The notes below the pieces were generated by a model. It was not told where the DNA came from, did not search any database, and was given only the letters and a program-made list of their open reading frames with translations. Source: Antedon mediterranea (lineage: Eukaryota > Echinodermata > Crinoidea > Comatulida > Antedonidae). Taken from it: a stretch of DNA of 64,000 nucleotides. Position 1 is the first letter of the stretch, and each line of letters opens with the position of its first letter. The position numbers and the translations under genes were made by a program. Where the stretch lies: assembly GCF_964355755.1 (NCBI RefSeq), contig NC_092677.1:24708101-24772100 (forward strand). The letters run 5' to 3'. Of the stretch, positions 33,050 to 46,200 are shown piece by piece.

Positions 33050-34290
33050 GTTTATTTATCGCTGTATGTGTTCTCCACATAAAATGTTTTTATACATTTT
33101 AAAAAAATATATAAATATTACAAATAACCACCAGTTATTTCTACAATATATATAAAATACATATTGTTTAATGTAAGGTATTTCAGCCTATTTACAAATA
33201 ACCTAGTTATCACCCTCATATTCTACCGTTTATAAAACTTACTAATTAACCCTGAGAACAATGGGATTCTACAAGAATAATAATACGATACCTACAAAAT
33301 AACTACTACTACTGATTTATACAGGTTTTACACATTTCTTTCTAAAATTGTTTATAATAACGTTAAATATATCTTAATATGACAAAACTAATTTGATACA
33401 CGATTGCCGAATTTATTTGAATAATTGCTCCTCCCTCCTTGATTAAATGCTCCTCCCTCCTCAAATAAAAGTACAAATAGAACATCGTTTGGAATAAACC
33501 CCCACCCCACTCCTCAGGACATTTATTCGAATAAATATGGTATACATATATGTATTAAATATTAGTATTCATTTAGCAATTTGTGAATGTCCATAATTGT
33601 TGACTAAAATAAGTCTTTTTATCCAATTGATTAATTTGAGGATCTTTAATATGGTCTACATCATCATTATGAAATACTTTTTATTCAATTATTAGTAATA
33701 TCAATTAATCTACTACAAACGCTAAATAAATAATATATAGGTTTCAATTTTATCCTAGAAATAGTTTCCTGCAAATAAAAGCACGGCTTTGTAAAAAAAA
33801 AATTAAAATAGACACTTTAAAATGGAAGGAAACGTGTTAAAACAACAGGCTGCAGATCTAAAGTTTAATAAATGTTTTTACAAAATTAGAAGGGAATAAA
33901 TTTTACAAAGAAGAGTACAGATGCTGGACTACAAGAAGTTGGAAATACTAAAAGCACACACACACCCACACGATTAAACAATATAATTACATAAACAATT
34001 ACAAAAAGATACGCGGGAAGTTAATTAATTGGAAGAGAAAACAAACAGGAGGGACCTATAAAGGTTTCTCAGTAAAATCTTTGTATTGGAATGTGAACAT
34101 AAACTACTTTGGATAAACATGCGTACATTCATGTATTTGGAATTTCTTAAGCCTGGTTTCCATAAAATTGATACGCTGATAAACTTGTGAGGCAATCAAC
34201 TTTCAACGAATCAGCTTGCCATCCTGTCATCACGGATTCCAATGCAATAGAGCAATATGTAAAGCGATTTGTTGAAAAGTTTAACTAGAA
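33050..34290. other. 3' flank of gene A
   Basis: AT-rich, with no exon seen. Much of it from 33530 on matches 42590-43250 downstream of gene B, including the stretch cttaagcctggtttccataa just past the stop codons. It should contain the gene A polyadenylation site, which I could not place with confidence. Confidence 0.5.
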
Positions 34291-34295
34291 GTTTC

Positions 34296-37200
34296 TTAAC
34301 CATAGGTAATATGGTTTGGATTTGTTGAGTAGTAAGAAGGTGGAGACTGTGAGTAATCTGGGGGAGGTGTCTCTAATGAAGATTTGTATTTATCCGGATC
34401 GTCCATAACGGCAGTGTACGACGGTGGAAGGTCTTGGGCAGGGGGCGCCGATGGTGATGTTGGCACGTTTGTGGTAGGTTGTAACTCAACGCCAGCATTT
34501 TCAGGTTGGGCTGTAGTATCATTATTTTCTGCCGGTGGTGGACTACTCTTCTTCTTGCGGCATAAACAAGCATAACACCAGTACAAGCCAACGATCGACC
34601 CAATCGTAATACCTGCAATAGCGCCACCAGATAATCCTCCTGTCATATAAAGATTTGAATTAATGCACTTGTATAATTTATATTAATACCTATATATTGG
34701 TAAATTGGTAATGTGATTTTCATTTCTCTTTAGAAATCGCTGAATGAAACTTATCCATGGAACGAAATACATTTTGATAACCACTGTTAGCTCAGTGAAT
34801 AAAACGTGTGACCATTGATGGATGTACGGTCAATTTGATTCCGCAAATGTTTGATTGAAGCTTCTGTTTGGCTGTTTCACTTTACGGTTTGATTTAGCTC
34901 TTCCTTATTTGTATCTCCATTTAGATCTTTTAGAATCCCATATGATAACTCATTTTTCAGTAATTTACATTTTTGGATTAATATATAATTATTAATATTC
35001 TTTCTTACCTGAATGTTTACATTTTACAGCAAAATCTGAAAAATGGGAACATGATTCATACGTATTTTCATAAGATTCACAATCGCTTAGATTTTCATCG
35101 TAATCGTCACAATTAAAGGTGATTTTGTGAATTGGCGATTCATCAACTTCAAACGTGTTGTAATTGTAAACATTTGTCGTCTCACCACCGCCTTGGTATC
35201 CTAGTTGCTTGCAAAGAGTTTCGGTCTCAAGCTCACCCCAATCATAAGCACATACTGTTCCCCAAACACCGTACAAGAATACCTGTACTATTCCTTCATT
35301 GACGATATCATTTTCGTACTGCCCTACCAATTTTGCATCCAGGTGATTATAGTGTTGATCTAGTAAACAACAAAATAATATAGCTCATGTAAAAAATTAA
35401 TATTTAAAAAAATAAAAGATACCCATTTGCGACCCAAGGACATTACTTTTTTAATGACGTGAATCAAGATGTACATCATAAACTGGGTCAATATTTTTAC
35501 AGTAGAGAGACTAAATTGACCACTCTCAATCATTATGTTATCAATCAATCATTAAATTACTGCTCTACAGTACGTTTTTTTAAATGTATTTATCTGTATA
35601 ATTAACATTTTGTCTAGATTAATTGCATGAATTTTGTATGGAATAATATTTATAGCATTAAGATTCACTCAACCATGACAGTTTACATACTTGTTGCGTA
35701 TACTGAATACACATGCAATGATTAATATATTAAACTAATCTATGCCAGGCTAGCAAGATGTGAGGCCTAACTAGAAAAGTACAGTATATACAGGCTGTGT
35801 GATGTTTAAATAAAGTGTTATAAATAAAATATTAATGTTTTTATAATTTCTATCAATAAAAACAGTCGCTGCTGTAGGAGGAATGCATGTGTGCAGCTTG
35901 TCTCACACAGCAGAGTTCCTCACACAGCCATGGCTTTGTTTTGTTGTTAAATTGCACCTTCAATGTAAGCAAATTATGACATCATCGGTCATTTTAAGCG
36001 TACATAAAATCCATGGAACGTAAAACAGAGGTTTTCCAATGTATGATCTTACCTTCGTTTGTACATTGTAATTTAACAGTATCATAACAAAAATATTTCG
36101 TCTGCGGATTATTATGGCAGTACATCAAACCACTTTCATATCCATTACAGGTAAATTCAACCTCATAGGATGAGTAACCATCACTTATTTGGTAACCATT
36201 CACCAATTCATCACTTCTTTTGTAGCCAAGCTGCCTACACGCTACTTCAGAATTTTCGCTTGTCCACTCATCATTGCAAAGTATTGTCCACTCTCCTCTA
36301 TATAATACCTCTAACCGACCAACGTTTGAGTAAATTCCATCAACTAGACGGATTGAATATTCTTCCAAACCAGGATCAACTATATTTATAACAAAAGAAA
36401 TATTTCATATAACACCTAAAAATAGTTAATTGCATGAGAACAAACTGATTCATAGGAAGTTGAACAAATTTCAATTTCTACATAATATGTATGATTTAGT
36501 TGCAAAACGCAGAAGTTTGAGGCCCTTGGTTTAGGGACACTAAGTGGTCTTCTAATGCTAGAAGCATTGGGCGTTTTTTTGCCTTTTTCGACATATTTTA
36601 GTGTCCTTTTTTTCTCAGAGTCCTGCTTAGAAAGCCCTCATTACAGCTGGGGCCCCTGGGTGTATGATACATGCATGTTATCAAAGGATATCCTAGTACA
36701 AGGTAATGAGAGATGGCACTGAGATGGTGAAGAATACTTACGAACCTTCAGAGCACGCCAAAGACACATCTTCACTATGGCTGCAGTCATGTGATCTAAT
36801 TGTGTTATATGTACACATATAAAGCCTAGCCTCATCACCATCGCATTGCACTTCATCTAAAATAATCGACTGATACTCAGATCCAACATAGCTGTCTGAA
36901 AGCAAATAATTCTCAGGTGGGCCGAAACCTAGTTCCCGACATACCACTTGGGCGTCTGGTGAGTTCCAGCTATCATCACAAACTGTTCCCCATTCTCCGT
37001 TATGGTATACTTCAAGGCGTCCTTCATTGTCTGAAGGTCCACCAGTTAGTCGAATTTCAAAAACTGTAATAAAAAAAAAAGATAATAAAATATGTTGCTG
37101 AACTACTTTCATCATCCTGATATTATTTAAAGAAAAGTGAATCGAGTACACATCAGCCTAATTTAAAACAACACTAACTCACATGATTGGCTTAAATATG

Positions 37201-37447
37201 GTAGTGATATGACATCATCATGTCCATATATGGGCACATCACATTTTGTTTGTCACATTAAGTTTGATAGTGTAGACAGAGCTTAATGCATGTTTTAAAG
37301 ATAAGTGTGATTGTGTACAGAATGGTGACAACATTGTTTGTGTAGGAAGTTAAGGCCTTTACAAAAAAAAAATATTAATTATTAAACTTTACCTGAATAA
37401 ACTGAAATGATAAGTGATAAAGTGAGTGCCACTCGCAATAGTAGCAT
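34296..37447 (-). CDS. SRCR gene A: three-SRCR membrane protein with a PPxY tail (464 aa)
   Basis: Five coding exons: 37393-37447 (signal peptide MLLLRVALTLSLIISVYS), 36746-37063 (SRCR1, residues 19-124), 36053-36379 (SRCR2, 125-233), 35009-35359 (SRCR3, 234-350) and 34296-34639 (351-464). All introns are phase 1 and the sum is 465 codons with the stop. Each SRCR has six cysteines. SRCR1 is closest to the common consensus (VFEIRLTGGPS, GRLEVYHNGEWGTVCDDSW, VVCRELGFG). A glycine-rich GLSGGAIAGITIGSIVGLYW helix is followed by CYACLCRKKK and a proline-rich tail with PPSY (422-425), PPDY (443-446) and PPSY (450-453). The SRCR1 donor must be the weak gttcgt, because using the nearby gtaagt would bring in a stop. 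Surface receptor with WW-domain partners is the inferred role. Confidence 0.88.
34785..34870 (+). repeat. tRNA-like SINE head in the last intron of gene A
   Basis: The plus strand has gttagctcagtgaataaaac followed after about 30 bases by gtcaatttgattccgc, matching the A and B boxes of a tRNA-type promoter. The stem halves do not pair as a complete tRNA, so it is read as a SINE remnant. Confidence 0.45.
37185..37286. mobile_element. Partial MITE in the first intron of gene A
   Basis: It contains aaatatggtagtgatatgac and ends in gatagtgtagacagagctta, the right end of the MITE family found at 57-61 kb. In block B the corresponding intron holds the split pair of ends at about 50525 and 52454. 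Confidence 0.7.
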
Positions 37448-38224
37448 CTTCTTTTGAGATAATCTGAAACAAAATTTTAAATTTAATATTTACACATTAT
37501 TCACAATTACATTTACAATATTTAATAATAGTATACCTATAGGTAAATTTAGTAATTTTTTTAATTGATTAATTACACATTTATTCACAATTCACAATTT
37601 TTAATAAATTTAGTATACCAAAAGCGAATGAACACCATTTTATACAATATTAAAATAGGCCTAGAACTTTTTTTTTTAAATTTTGAAAATCATTAAGTGT
37701 ATACAGTACTACTTAAATACTAGCTAGTGATGGCTTTCACTTTTGATAAAGATTAACATCATAAACAAGGCAACTGAAACCTGTCATACGTACTTGGCCT
37801 ACATCTACAGCAAGTTTTTTTTTTATTGTATTGTACTACTGCATATAGGCTAGGCCTTGTTTAGTTTTTGTTACAATTTTTTTTAGCTTTAACAACTAAG
37901 TTGTAGAATAAGTTTATTTAGAATTTGATTGTAATTGTATTGTCTAATGACCTTTTCAGCCCAGGCCTACGTATATAAAAGCAAGCACATTAACGGGTAG
38001 GCCCGATATCGGCTTCTGCTGTCTCCTTGTGTCAGTCTCTCTGCTGCCCTTTCCGATACGACAGGCCTAGCTAGAGTACTTACTAGAGGGATTACTAGGC
38101 TAGTTATACTCTAGCCTAGGCCCTATGTACACGTAGTGGGCTAACCCGTCTACATACTAACTAATACTATTTTATTAATACTGTAAAAACATAATTATTT
38201 AGGCTAGAATGGCAAAAGTAGTGG

Positions 38225-38345
38225 TAATAAATAGGCTAGAAATACCAGAAAAAGCGGTTCCTTATTTATATGTCGTCTCGAGAGAGCAGCAGCAGCGGCA
38301 CAGCGTTTCCAATAGCAATGGCGCCCTCTATTATGGCAAACTTTA
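38225..38345 (-). promoter_or_regulatory. Candidate promoter of gene A
   Basis: On the minus strand a GC-richer stretch with a CCAAT-type element and agggcgccatt leads into TATAAATA at 38270-38263. The same order (gcgccatt, then a CATAAAAG TATA-like box at about 53329) is kept upstream of gene B at 53320-53390. The leader exon would splice to the acceptor at about 37464, just before the ATG. The matching donor was not identified. Confidence 0.4.
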
Positions 38346-38349
38346 GTCA

Positions 38350-40770
38350 TAATATTAACACATGTGAGTTTACATCATCACTGTCTAATAATAACTATGA
38401 CGAGACATTAATCAAATCAATATTTTATTAAAATCTGCATTTTCAGTTTCATTACTTTATTCATAACAGTTTGTTACAAATTCATCGATTCAACAAGGAT
38501 TTGGTCCCGGATTTTATATATTTTCGTATTGTTTCAAATGTAAAATATGAATATAGACCTACATGGATTGAATATTATTTAATAGCCGACAGAAATGGTT
38601 GTATCAGGTATAGCCGGAAAAACGGATGTTACAATCCGTGCGGGATATTAAACTATGTCATAGATTATCTCATAACCTCCTTTTTTTGGAAGACATAACA
38701 AATGGCTCTTGTTTTTCCAAATGTTGTAAGCAAGTTTCCAAGTAAATAAATCTATATATAAATTACATACGGGAAAAATTCGGTAAATCGTGCGTTACTT
38801 CTAGAATTTTTACTCGATGGTATATATATAAAGTAAAGTTGGTTCATCGTTCCTTCTACGGTAAATGTTTTTAATAGCTGGAAATTATTATTAAAGCTCG
38901 GGTACAGCATCATAACGTTGAAGACAAATGATTTTCTTAAAAAACATATTTTGATAAGATTTAATTCACGTTTATACAAACGTATTGCTTAGCGATGAAT
39001 GAAACATTCCAATCTCTCTCTCAGTAAATTTTGGTATAACACACAAGTAGGTAAATCTATGGGCCTTTGGGGGATAAACTTAAAACCTTTGACAATAAAT
39101 ACATAAACCATTTTGTATCACCATTTGAAGTGCAAATGTCTTACTGTGAGTGTGTGGGTACTGTTTAAACACATTATACAAATAAACGTTATTACTAACA
39201 GTTGCTTCTCAACGTTAATTGTAATTAATTAATAATTACAAAAAATATAAACGTAGTAGTGGTGTATCCTTACAAGTACTTTACTATTTCAATCAACTAT
39301 GACAGTGACAGTATTAAATCGCAAATGTTTTACTGTGTTTAGTGGTACATTTTATCGTATTAAACATAAAAACAAATATTAGGTTGTTACGAATGAAGAA
39401 TATATTTTAAAATGGTTCCTCTTTGCACCCATTCTTTTGACCATCTTTCAACCCTAATGTTACATACAAAACACAAATTGGGTTTGTTTAAATTTGACTC
39501 AAGTAATTCTCATTGTGCTAATTTTTAGTTGACTACATAATCCGTGTCTATTTATTCGTTCCTCCTGCAAACGACTTTATTATAGTCCTGCGCTACGTAC
39601 ATTTGCAATTCCCGAAATTACTGTGTATTTGGGAACCATCTGTGGGCACGCGTACCATCTAGTAAATAGTAATTCCTTATTGCGACTTATTGCGTCTCAA
39701 TTAAATACTACCGGTACTGATATCCACATAAATGCTGCCATTCAATTGTGTAGAATCGATCCTCGTCATTTTATAGCTTTCAAAGAAAAACAATAAATTA
39801 TATACACAGTACTGTATAATGGCGGTCTTTACAGTACTGTATTTCTAGTGGTAAACAATCTCTGTTCAAGCAGCCACTGGGTTGTCAAAGGCCTATGTGT
39901 TTTAAAAGTAGTCCGGTTGAAACCTAACTGTACTGGTGGCTACGGCCAGCTGTTTATTGAACAGCACATTCGTGTACTCGACATTTTATACCTTTTTTTT
40001 TCGTCTTTGTGTTGCCCTGGAAAACCACCCAGAAGGTTAAGTATCAGCGTCTAACTTCTAACTCATAGTATTGTAACAGTGTCGTTCGGTATTTACAAGG
40101 TCGAGTACGTCCTCCTTCGTTCACGTCCTGACCATACTAACTTGTATTGCTTTGAAAAGCCCGCCATACCTGACGTGGCATGCGTCATCACGCGATTGGT
40201 CGAACCACGGTTAATAATTTACATAATGGTTAAATCCGTCTTGTTATGGTTCCACTAATGCAATAGGCCTACTACGTATTAATACTATTAATTTATATTA
40301 TTAAATTTATATATATATATCTCCCGCCTCTCGTTAAAATGCAAATTCTCCCGATATGTTGAATAAACCAAAATAATCTCCAGATATATAAATATATTTA
40401 TCAATTTTAATATTTTAATATTGATACAGGAATAGACAACATACTACTATTGGTCTGTATAATGTTTATAACACATTCATGCATGGAATAATAAGTGGAA
40501 TAATGAGTTGCCAGCGCATGTTTTGCCTTCAGCACGCATTATTGATGCCAACATTTATATTTATTTTTAAAAGTAGACATATTTCCTTTTCATTTAATTT
40601 ATTCGACCAATAAACATATACAGAACAGAAACAAAGCAGAATGGTCAGGGGCAACTAAAGCAAAACAATTACTATAACTCAAAGAGTCAGTTTCCCCTTA
40701 AAAAACATCAAAATACAAAAAATATTGCACCAAGTAAAACATTTGTACAAGCTTAATAAATTTAAAAAGT
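38350..40770. other. Upstream region of gene A
   Basis: No gene is supported. Patches at 38440-38540 and 39840-40560 match 53450-53530 and 53690-54780 upstream of gene B. Open frames at 38471-38698 and 39848-40054 are not kept between the two copies, so they are not counted. A taatatatatatat patch occurs near 40310. Confidence 0.5.
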
Positions 40771-40773
40771 CTC

Positions 40774-41115
40774 TTAATACTCAAAATTAGTATAAGGGAT
40801 CGGTACATAAATATACAAAATTAATAGATTAATAATCAGAAACAGCATCTCTTTCAGTGAGGTAATGTCGGAAAATGTTAAAAAGACCTGAACTGCTGAA
40901 TTTCTTACATCATCAGGAAAAACAGACCACATACGTGGAAATAGATTGACAGGAGAATTACTAAAGGCTGTGGTGCCAAGATATACTCTGCAAAAGATAA
41001 TGTAACCTGTTGAAAAGCAATGGGTTAAAATGAACAAAACGAGTGAAAAAGCACTCCCCGATCTGCTTGGCATGAAGGCAGGCGCATTACACATTTCATT
41101 TACAAATCTACCCAC
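40774..41115 (-). mobile_element. Probable non-LTR retrotransposon 3' fragment
   Basis: A 113-codon minus-strand frame contains GTTAFSNSPVNLFPRMWSVF and then PDDVRNSAVQVFLTF and SLKEML, which resembles the loose C-terminal pattern of LINE reverse transcriptases (aromatic-W-x-x-P-x-x-[IV]-R, followed by a FK..LK-like end). A more decayed copy sits at about 31560-31680 at the start of block A. Only a fragment is present. Confidence 0.35.
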
Positions 41116-42019
41116 TTAGCGAGTATTTTGACGAATCACCACAGGATGGATCAGAACTGTCGACAATGACAATGATTAATTTATCGACCCTTTCAGGGTA
41201 TGAAAGAACATTCTTTCAACCTTATACACATAACTAAACACTTCCAGACATAAATATTTTGGTCTTATACAGCAACATCTAACTAAAACAAATAAAAAAT
41301 TGTGTGCATAAATTTAGCTAAGTTTGAGAGTTTTTTTTTGGATCTGGTATTAAGTAATAGATAATAAGTCGCTTGTGATTTGTCAACCTACTTGCGTTAG
41401 GCCTACACAAGCGAGTTGACCAATGACAAGCGACTGTTCGAATAATCCGTCGCTTGTGATTGGTCAACTCCTTGCATTTTTAGAAACAAAAGCTAAAGCA
41501 AAAAGTAAACAATGCATACAATTAGATTATATGATCATCACTAGGCAGTTTAAAATTTCTCTCCATTAAAATTATATAAAATAAAAATTAAAGTTTAATA
41601 TTAAAACTAAACCAAATATATTGTTTACATGATTAATAAAGAGATATGTTATCAAATAAATGTTAAACTATATTCGATACATTTAATATTGATATTCACA
41701 CAAACAATCTCAAAGAAACTAACAAATCTAAATAAAAACATACTCTTGATAACATTGTATTAAAATGAATATATAATGCACATATTACTATATAGTATAA
41801 TTTATCAATATATAAAAATTACATACAATTATCACTAATGTTAATGTACAAAAGTTATTGTTTGTGTATGAAATATTAATGCATATGCATAATTGTTATT
41901 GCATATTTATGAATGTTAATGAATATGCATGAATGTTAATGAATATGCATGAATGTTAATGCATAATTATGCATGAATGATAATGTATATATGCATAAAT
42001 GTTAATGAGTATATAATAA

Positions 42020-42150
42020 TAATTCATTCTTATATAGCGCATATAAGCAAGCTCTCAATGCACTGAACATTATTACCCCAGTCATTTTTTGGATCAAACA
42101 CGTATGGAAACATACTCCCATGCAGCTAGTAATCAGCGCAAAGTTGAAAG
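42020..42150. repeat. Interspersed repeat with ttatatagcgcatat
   Basis: This stretch (ttatatagcgcatataagca, tctcaatgcactgaacatta, ccccagtcattttttggatc) splits the atgcat array of block B and is absent from block A. It resembles the 3' tails of SINE or LINE families that share ttatttataaagcgc-type ends, like the one at 61800. Confidence 0.5.
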
Positions 42151-42224
42151 TTAATGCATATATGCATGAATGTTAATGCATATTCATAAATAATAATGCA
42201 TATATGCATGAATGTTAATTTGAT

Positions 42225-43250
42225 CGGAATGTTTATTTGTTAAAAAAAATGTTTTTATACACATAGAACATCGTTTGGAATAAACTCTTTTCCCCTCCCC
42301 TCCCCCCCCCCCCCACCAAATAAATAAACGCCCCACAAATTGCACATATCCACAATATATTACTTATATTTAACATTTATATTTGTAGTAGAATTCATAA
42401 TCTACAATTCAACAACAATTTGAAACAATTTTTACTGTATTTTATCACTTTTTGATAATTGATTGTGCTGAACTTTTTCAAATTTAGGGAGAATTTATTT
42501 GATTATACATGTTACCATATTACGCTAACAAAAATAAACGCCGCTCTCAAATAAACGCCCATCTAAAAACCCTCCTGAACAGTAATCACCTCAGGGTATT
42601 TATTCGAATAAATATGGCATACATATCTTGTATTCAATATTAGTATTCATTTAGCAATTTGTGAATGTCCATAATTGTTGACTAAAATAAGTCTTTTTAT
42701 CAAATTGATTAATTTGAGGATCTTTATAATGGTCTACATCATCTTTATGAAATAATTTTAATTCAATTATTAGTAATATCAATTAATCTACTACAAACAC
42801 TAAATAAATAATATATAGGTTTCAATTTAACATAGAAATAGACATCGTTTCCTGCAAATGAAATCACCACTTTGTAAAACATTTAAAATAGTATGTATTG
42901 GAATGTGAAAATAAAATACATGTATGGAATGTATTTGGAATTAATTAACTTTTTTTAACCTGGTTTCCATAAAATTGATACGCTGATAAACAAAGGGACC
43001 TATAAACATTTCTCAGTAAAATCTTTGTACTGGAATTTGAACATAAACTACTTTGGATAAACATACGTACATTCATGTATTTCGAATTTCTTAAGCCTGG
43101 TTTCCATAAAATTGATAAACATGTTGAGGCAATCAGAAAGGCATTAAACCAATTCAACTTTCGAAGAATCAGCTTGCCATCCTGCCATCACAGATTCCAA
43201 TGCAATAGAGCAATACGTGAAGCAATTTGTTGAAAAGTTTAACTAGCAGT
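42225..43250. other. 3' flank of gene B
   Basis: AT-rich, with a C-run at 42290-42315 and no exon. The stretch cctggtttccataaaattga occurs twice (about 42960 and 43095), so part of the flank has been duplicated locally. Confidence 0.5.
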
Positions 43251-43253
43251 TTC

Positions 43254-46200
43254 TTAACCATAGGTAATATGGTTTGGATTTGGCGAGTAGTAAGAAGGTG
43301 GGGACTGTGAGTAATCTGGGGGAGGTGTCTCTAATGAAGATTTGTACTTATCTGGTTCGTCCATAACGGCAGTGTACGACGGTGGAAGGTCTTGGGAAGG
43401 GGCGGGGGGTGCCGATGGTGATGTTGGCACATTTGTGGTAGGTTGTAACTCAACGCCAGCATTTTCAGGTTGGGCTGTAGTATCATTATTTTCTGCCGGT
43501 GGTGGACTACTCTTCTTCTTGTGGCATAAACAAGCATAACACCAGTACAAGCCAACGAACGACCCAATCGTAATACCTGCAATAGCGCCACCAGATAATC
43601 CTCCTGTTATATAAAGATAGAGATACTAATCGATTCATTTGTTTATCATCATTAAAATGTATAATATATACGAATTAGGATTCGTTTTATTTGTTTTTTT
43701 GTTTTTTGTTCATTTACATTTTTGTTCATTTCATTTCAATTTTTTTTGTTTAGTTTTGTAATTACATTTTTTGTAATTACATTGTGGTCTAGTTTTGATT
43801 TTTAGCTTAAAGTGGTGATACTTAATAATTACACATGTCGCGGATTCGAACACGAACGTACTAAGCATTGATATCAATGACCATGGCGTTTTACTCAGAG
43901 ACAAACTGTGACATAACATGGTCGCTGAGACGTCAAATTACTGCTATATTTTACCTTTTTATCCTTAAATTTCAGGAAAGTGACATAGCATATCGTTTAT
44001 CAATAAACATCAGTGTGCCAAATGTGAGCACGTACCGTTCAGTGGTTTTGGAGGAGATACGTAAAATACGCAAAAAATTTAGTAGCATTAATATATAAAT
44101 CCAAAGGCAAATAACTGAAAAAATGACAATGCTGTGGGTATCAGTGGCTGGATCTCAATGGATACAAAAAAAAAGCGAAAAGCTAAATCAAAACGATAAA
44201 GTAAAACAGCCAGAAAAGTTAGCAGAGCTTTCGGGCAACACTAGCCCTTCATCAGTGCAAGTGAATTTGGATAACGTCATAGTATAAGAGCTGGCAAGTG
44301 CTGCCTGGGTGGACAGGAATAAAAGAAATACAACAAAAGGAGACAGGGTGGAGTCTGAATAAGAGTAGAAAACAAAGAAGGTAGCTTGGTAGAGATATAA
44401 ACAATTTTGGAATGAAACTAAAAAACAGCTTAAATGGTAGCATTAATATATAGACATTGTTTCGTACCTTTTTTACATTTTACAGCAACATCTGAAGAAT
44501 GTGAACAGTAATACGCAGGCTCAGATTGACAATCACTTAGTAGATGATGGTCATAATCCTGATTACAATCAAAGGCTACTGAGTGAACTGGTCGGTCATC
44601 AACTACAAATGTATTGTAATTGTAAGCCTCTATCATCTCACCACCGCCTTGGTATCCTAGTTGCTCGCAAAGAGTTTCGGTCTCAGGCTCACCCCAATTA
44701 GTAGCACACATCTTCCCCCAAAGACCGTATAAAAATACTTCTACTATTCCCTCATTGGTGTTATCATCGTACTGTCCCACCAATCGTGCATCCCCATGAT
44801 CATAGCTTTGATCCTCTGTAGAAAGAACAAATTTAAGAGCCATTGTCTGTAAAAATCAAAGATTTGGTGGCAGATGTAAAAAAATGGATTTCTCTCAAAT
44901 TTTTACCATGAATAGACATTTCAATAAAAAGCATATCTACAACATTCATTTTAATTTTTAGCCTCCGTTTCCATGACAACGGTCAATTATCCAAATTTTG
45001 ATGTTTTTGCCATTTTTCACAGATTTTCTATAGTGAAAAAGTACAAACTTGTATACTTATTTTAACCAAAAATACTTACAGTATACAGTTTTTGTTTATA
45101 GCAGTGTAAACAACATGTATTATGTTCCATTTAATGTAGAAAAAAAATAAATTACAAAATGGAGTTTGGTTGATACCATTATTTTAAAAAGGGGTGTTTT
45201 TTAAAAATATTTTTTTTATAAAAGTATACCTCATAAACGTACCTATAACTTCCAAAGTGGTGTTTTTAAATCAATGAGGTTTTTTAATTTGATAGTAAAT
45301 AGGTGTCTAAACAATAATCACGAAAAAAACACTGGGGTAAATTTCGTACATAGGTTTTGTGTTGCCAAGAAAATACAAAAAATATAACAAAATATCAACA
45401 AACAAAACACATGAAACACAATTTAAATATGGCTAATCCAATAATAAAATGTATATGTGGCTTGTCATAATGCTACTAGAGTCATACGAATAGTTTAGAT
45501 AAAATAGGAGAATGTGTTGCCAGGTTTATTTCAATTAATTGCCAGAAAAACAGTATTTTGCATTGAAATATTTAGTTGATGGCAAATAATGTTAAACTTG
45601 GAAATAATTGCGTCAATGGTTTTTATAAATTTTTAAATCTATTTTGTGTAAAGAGATACAGAAAGACCTCCAAAAAAATCTGACCTTGTAAATAGGTCAT
45701 TTGAGGTCAAAAGGGGTCAGAATGCAAAACAGGACAGGTCCCCACTTTACTACAACTATTAATGTTTGATCAAAATTTACAGGATAGTTCATAACAATTC
45801 TCAACAATTTTCATATTTTACCTATAGTGTTACCTTAACAACCATTTCTATGTGTAACTAAGGAAAGTAATTTTTTTTTTAAACGTAAAAAATGGCGTTT
45901 TTATAAATACAAAGAATTGATTGCATTTGTAATTTTTCTCAATTTTACTTCTACTGCATTCCATTAATGACAAACTTGACCTTGTAAATTCATTCATTTT
46001 GAGGTCAACATTTTACCATAGTAACTGTTTCTATGTGAAAATTTCAAAAAAATAAGGGGTTTTTCAAAAATACAAAACATTTTTTCTACATAGTTTTACA
46101 TTTCTACTTTTTGCCAAATTTACTTTAAATACTGAATCCCAATAATCTCAGAAAGAAAGTCTTGACGAATCTGAATAAAGGTAAAAAAATTACCTTTAGT

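Larger units (their letters stand above)
31560..40560. repeat. Duplicated block A (gene A, introns and flanks)
   Basis: Block A matches block B (about 40970-54780) in order: a retroelement fragment, a MITE fragment, an atgcat-rich array, the flank downstream of the gene, all five coding exons, introns, upstream region, and a further patch at 39840-40560. It is older than the duplication at 1-18 kb, since exons and introns differ noticeably and transposons have inserted separately in each block. Confidence 0.8.

Noticed and set aside
34373-34627. Second minus-strand frame over the tail exon of gene A (and 43331-43591 in gene B)
   Set aside because: An off-frame reading of the PPxY tail exon. 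Its similarity in both genes follows from the similarity of the real exon.
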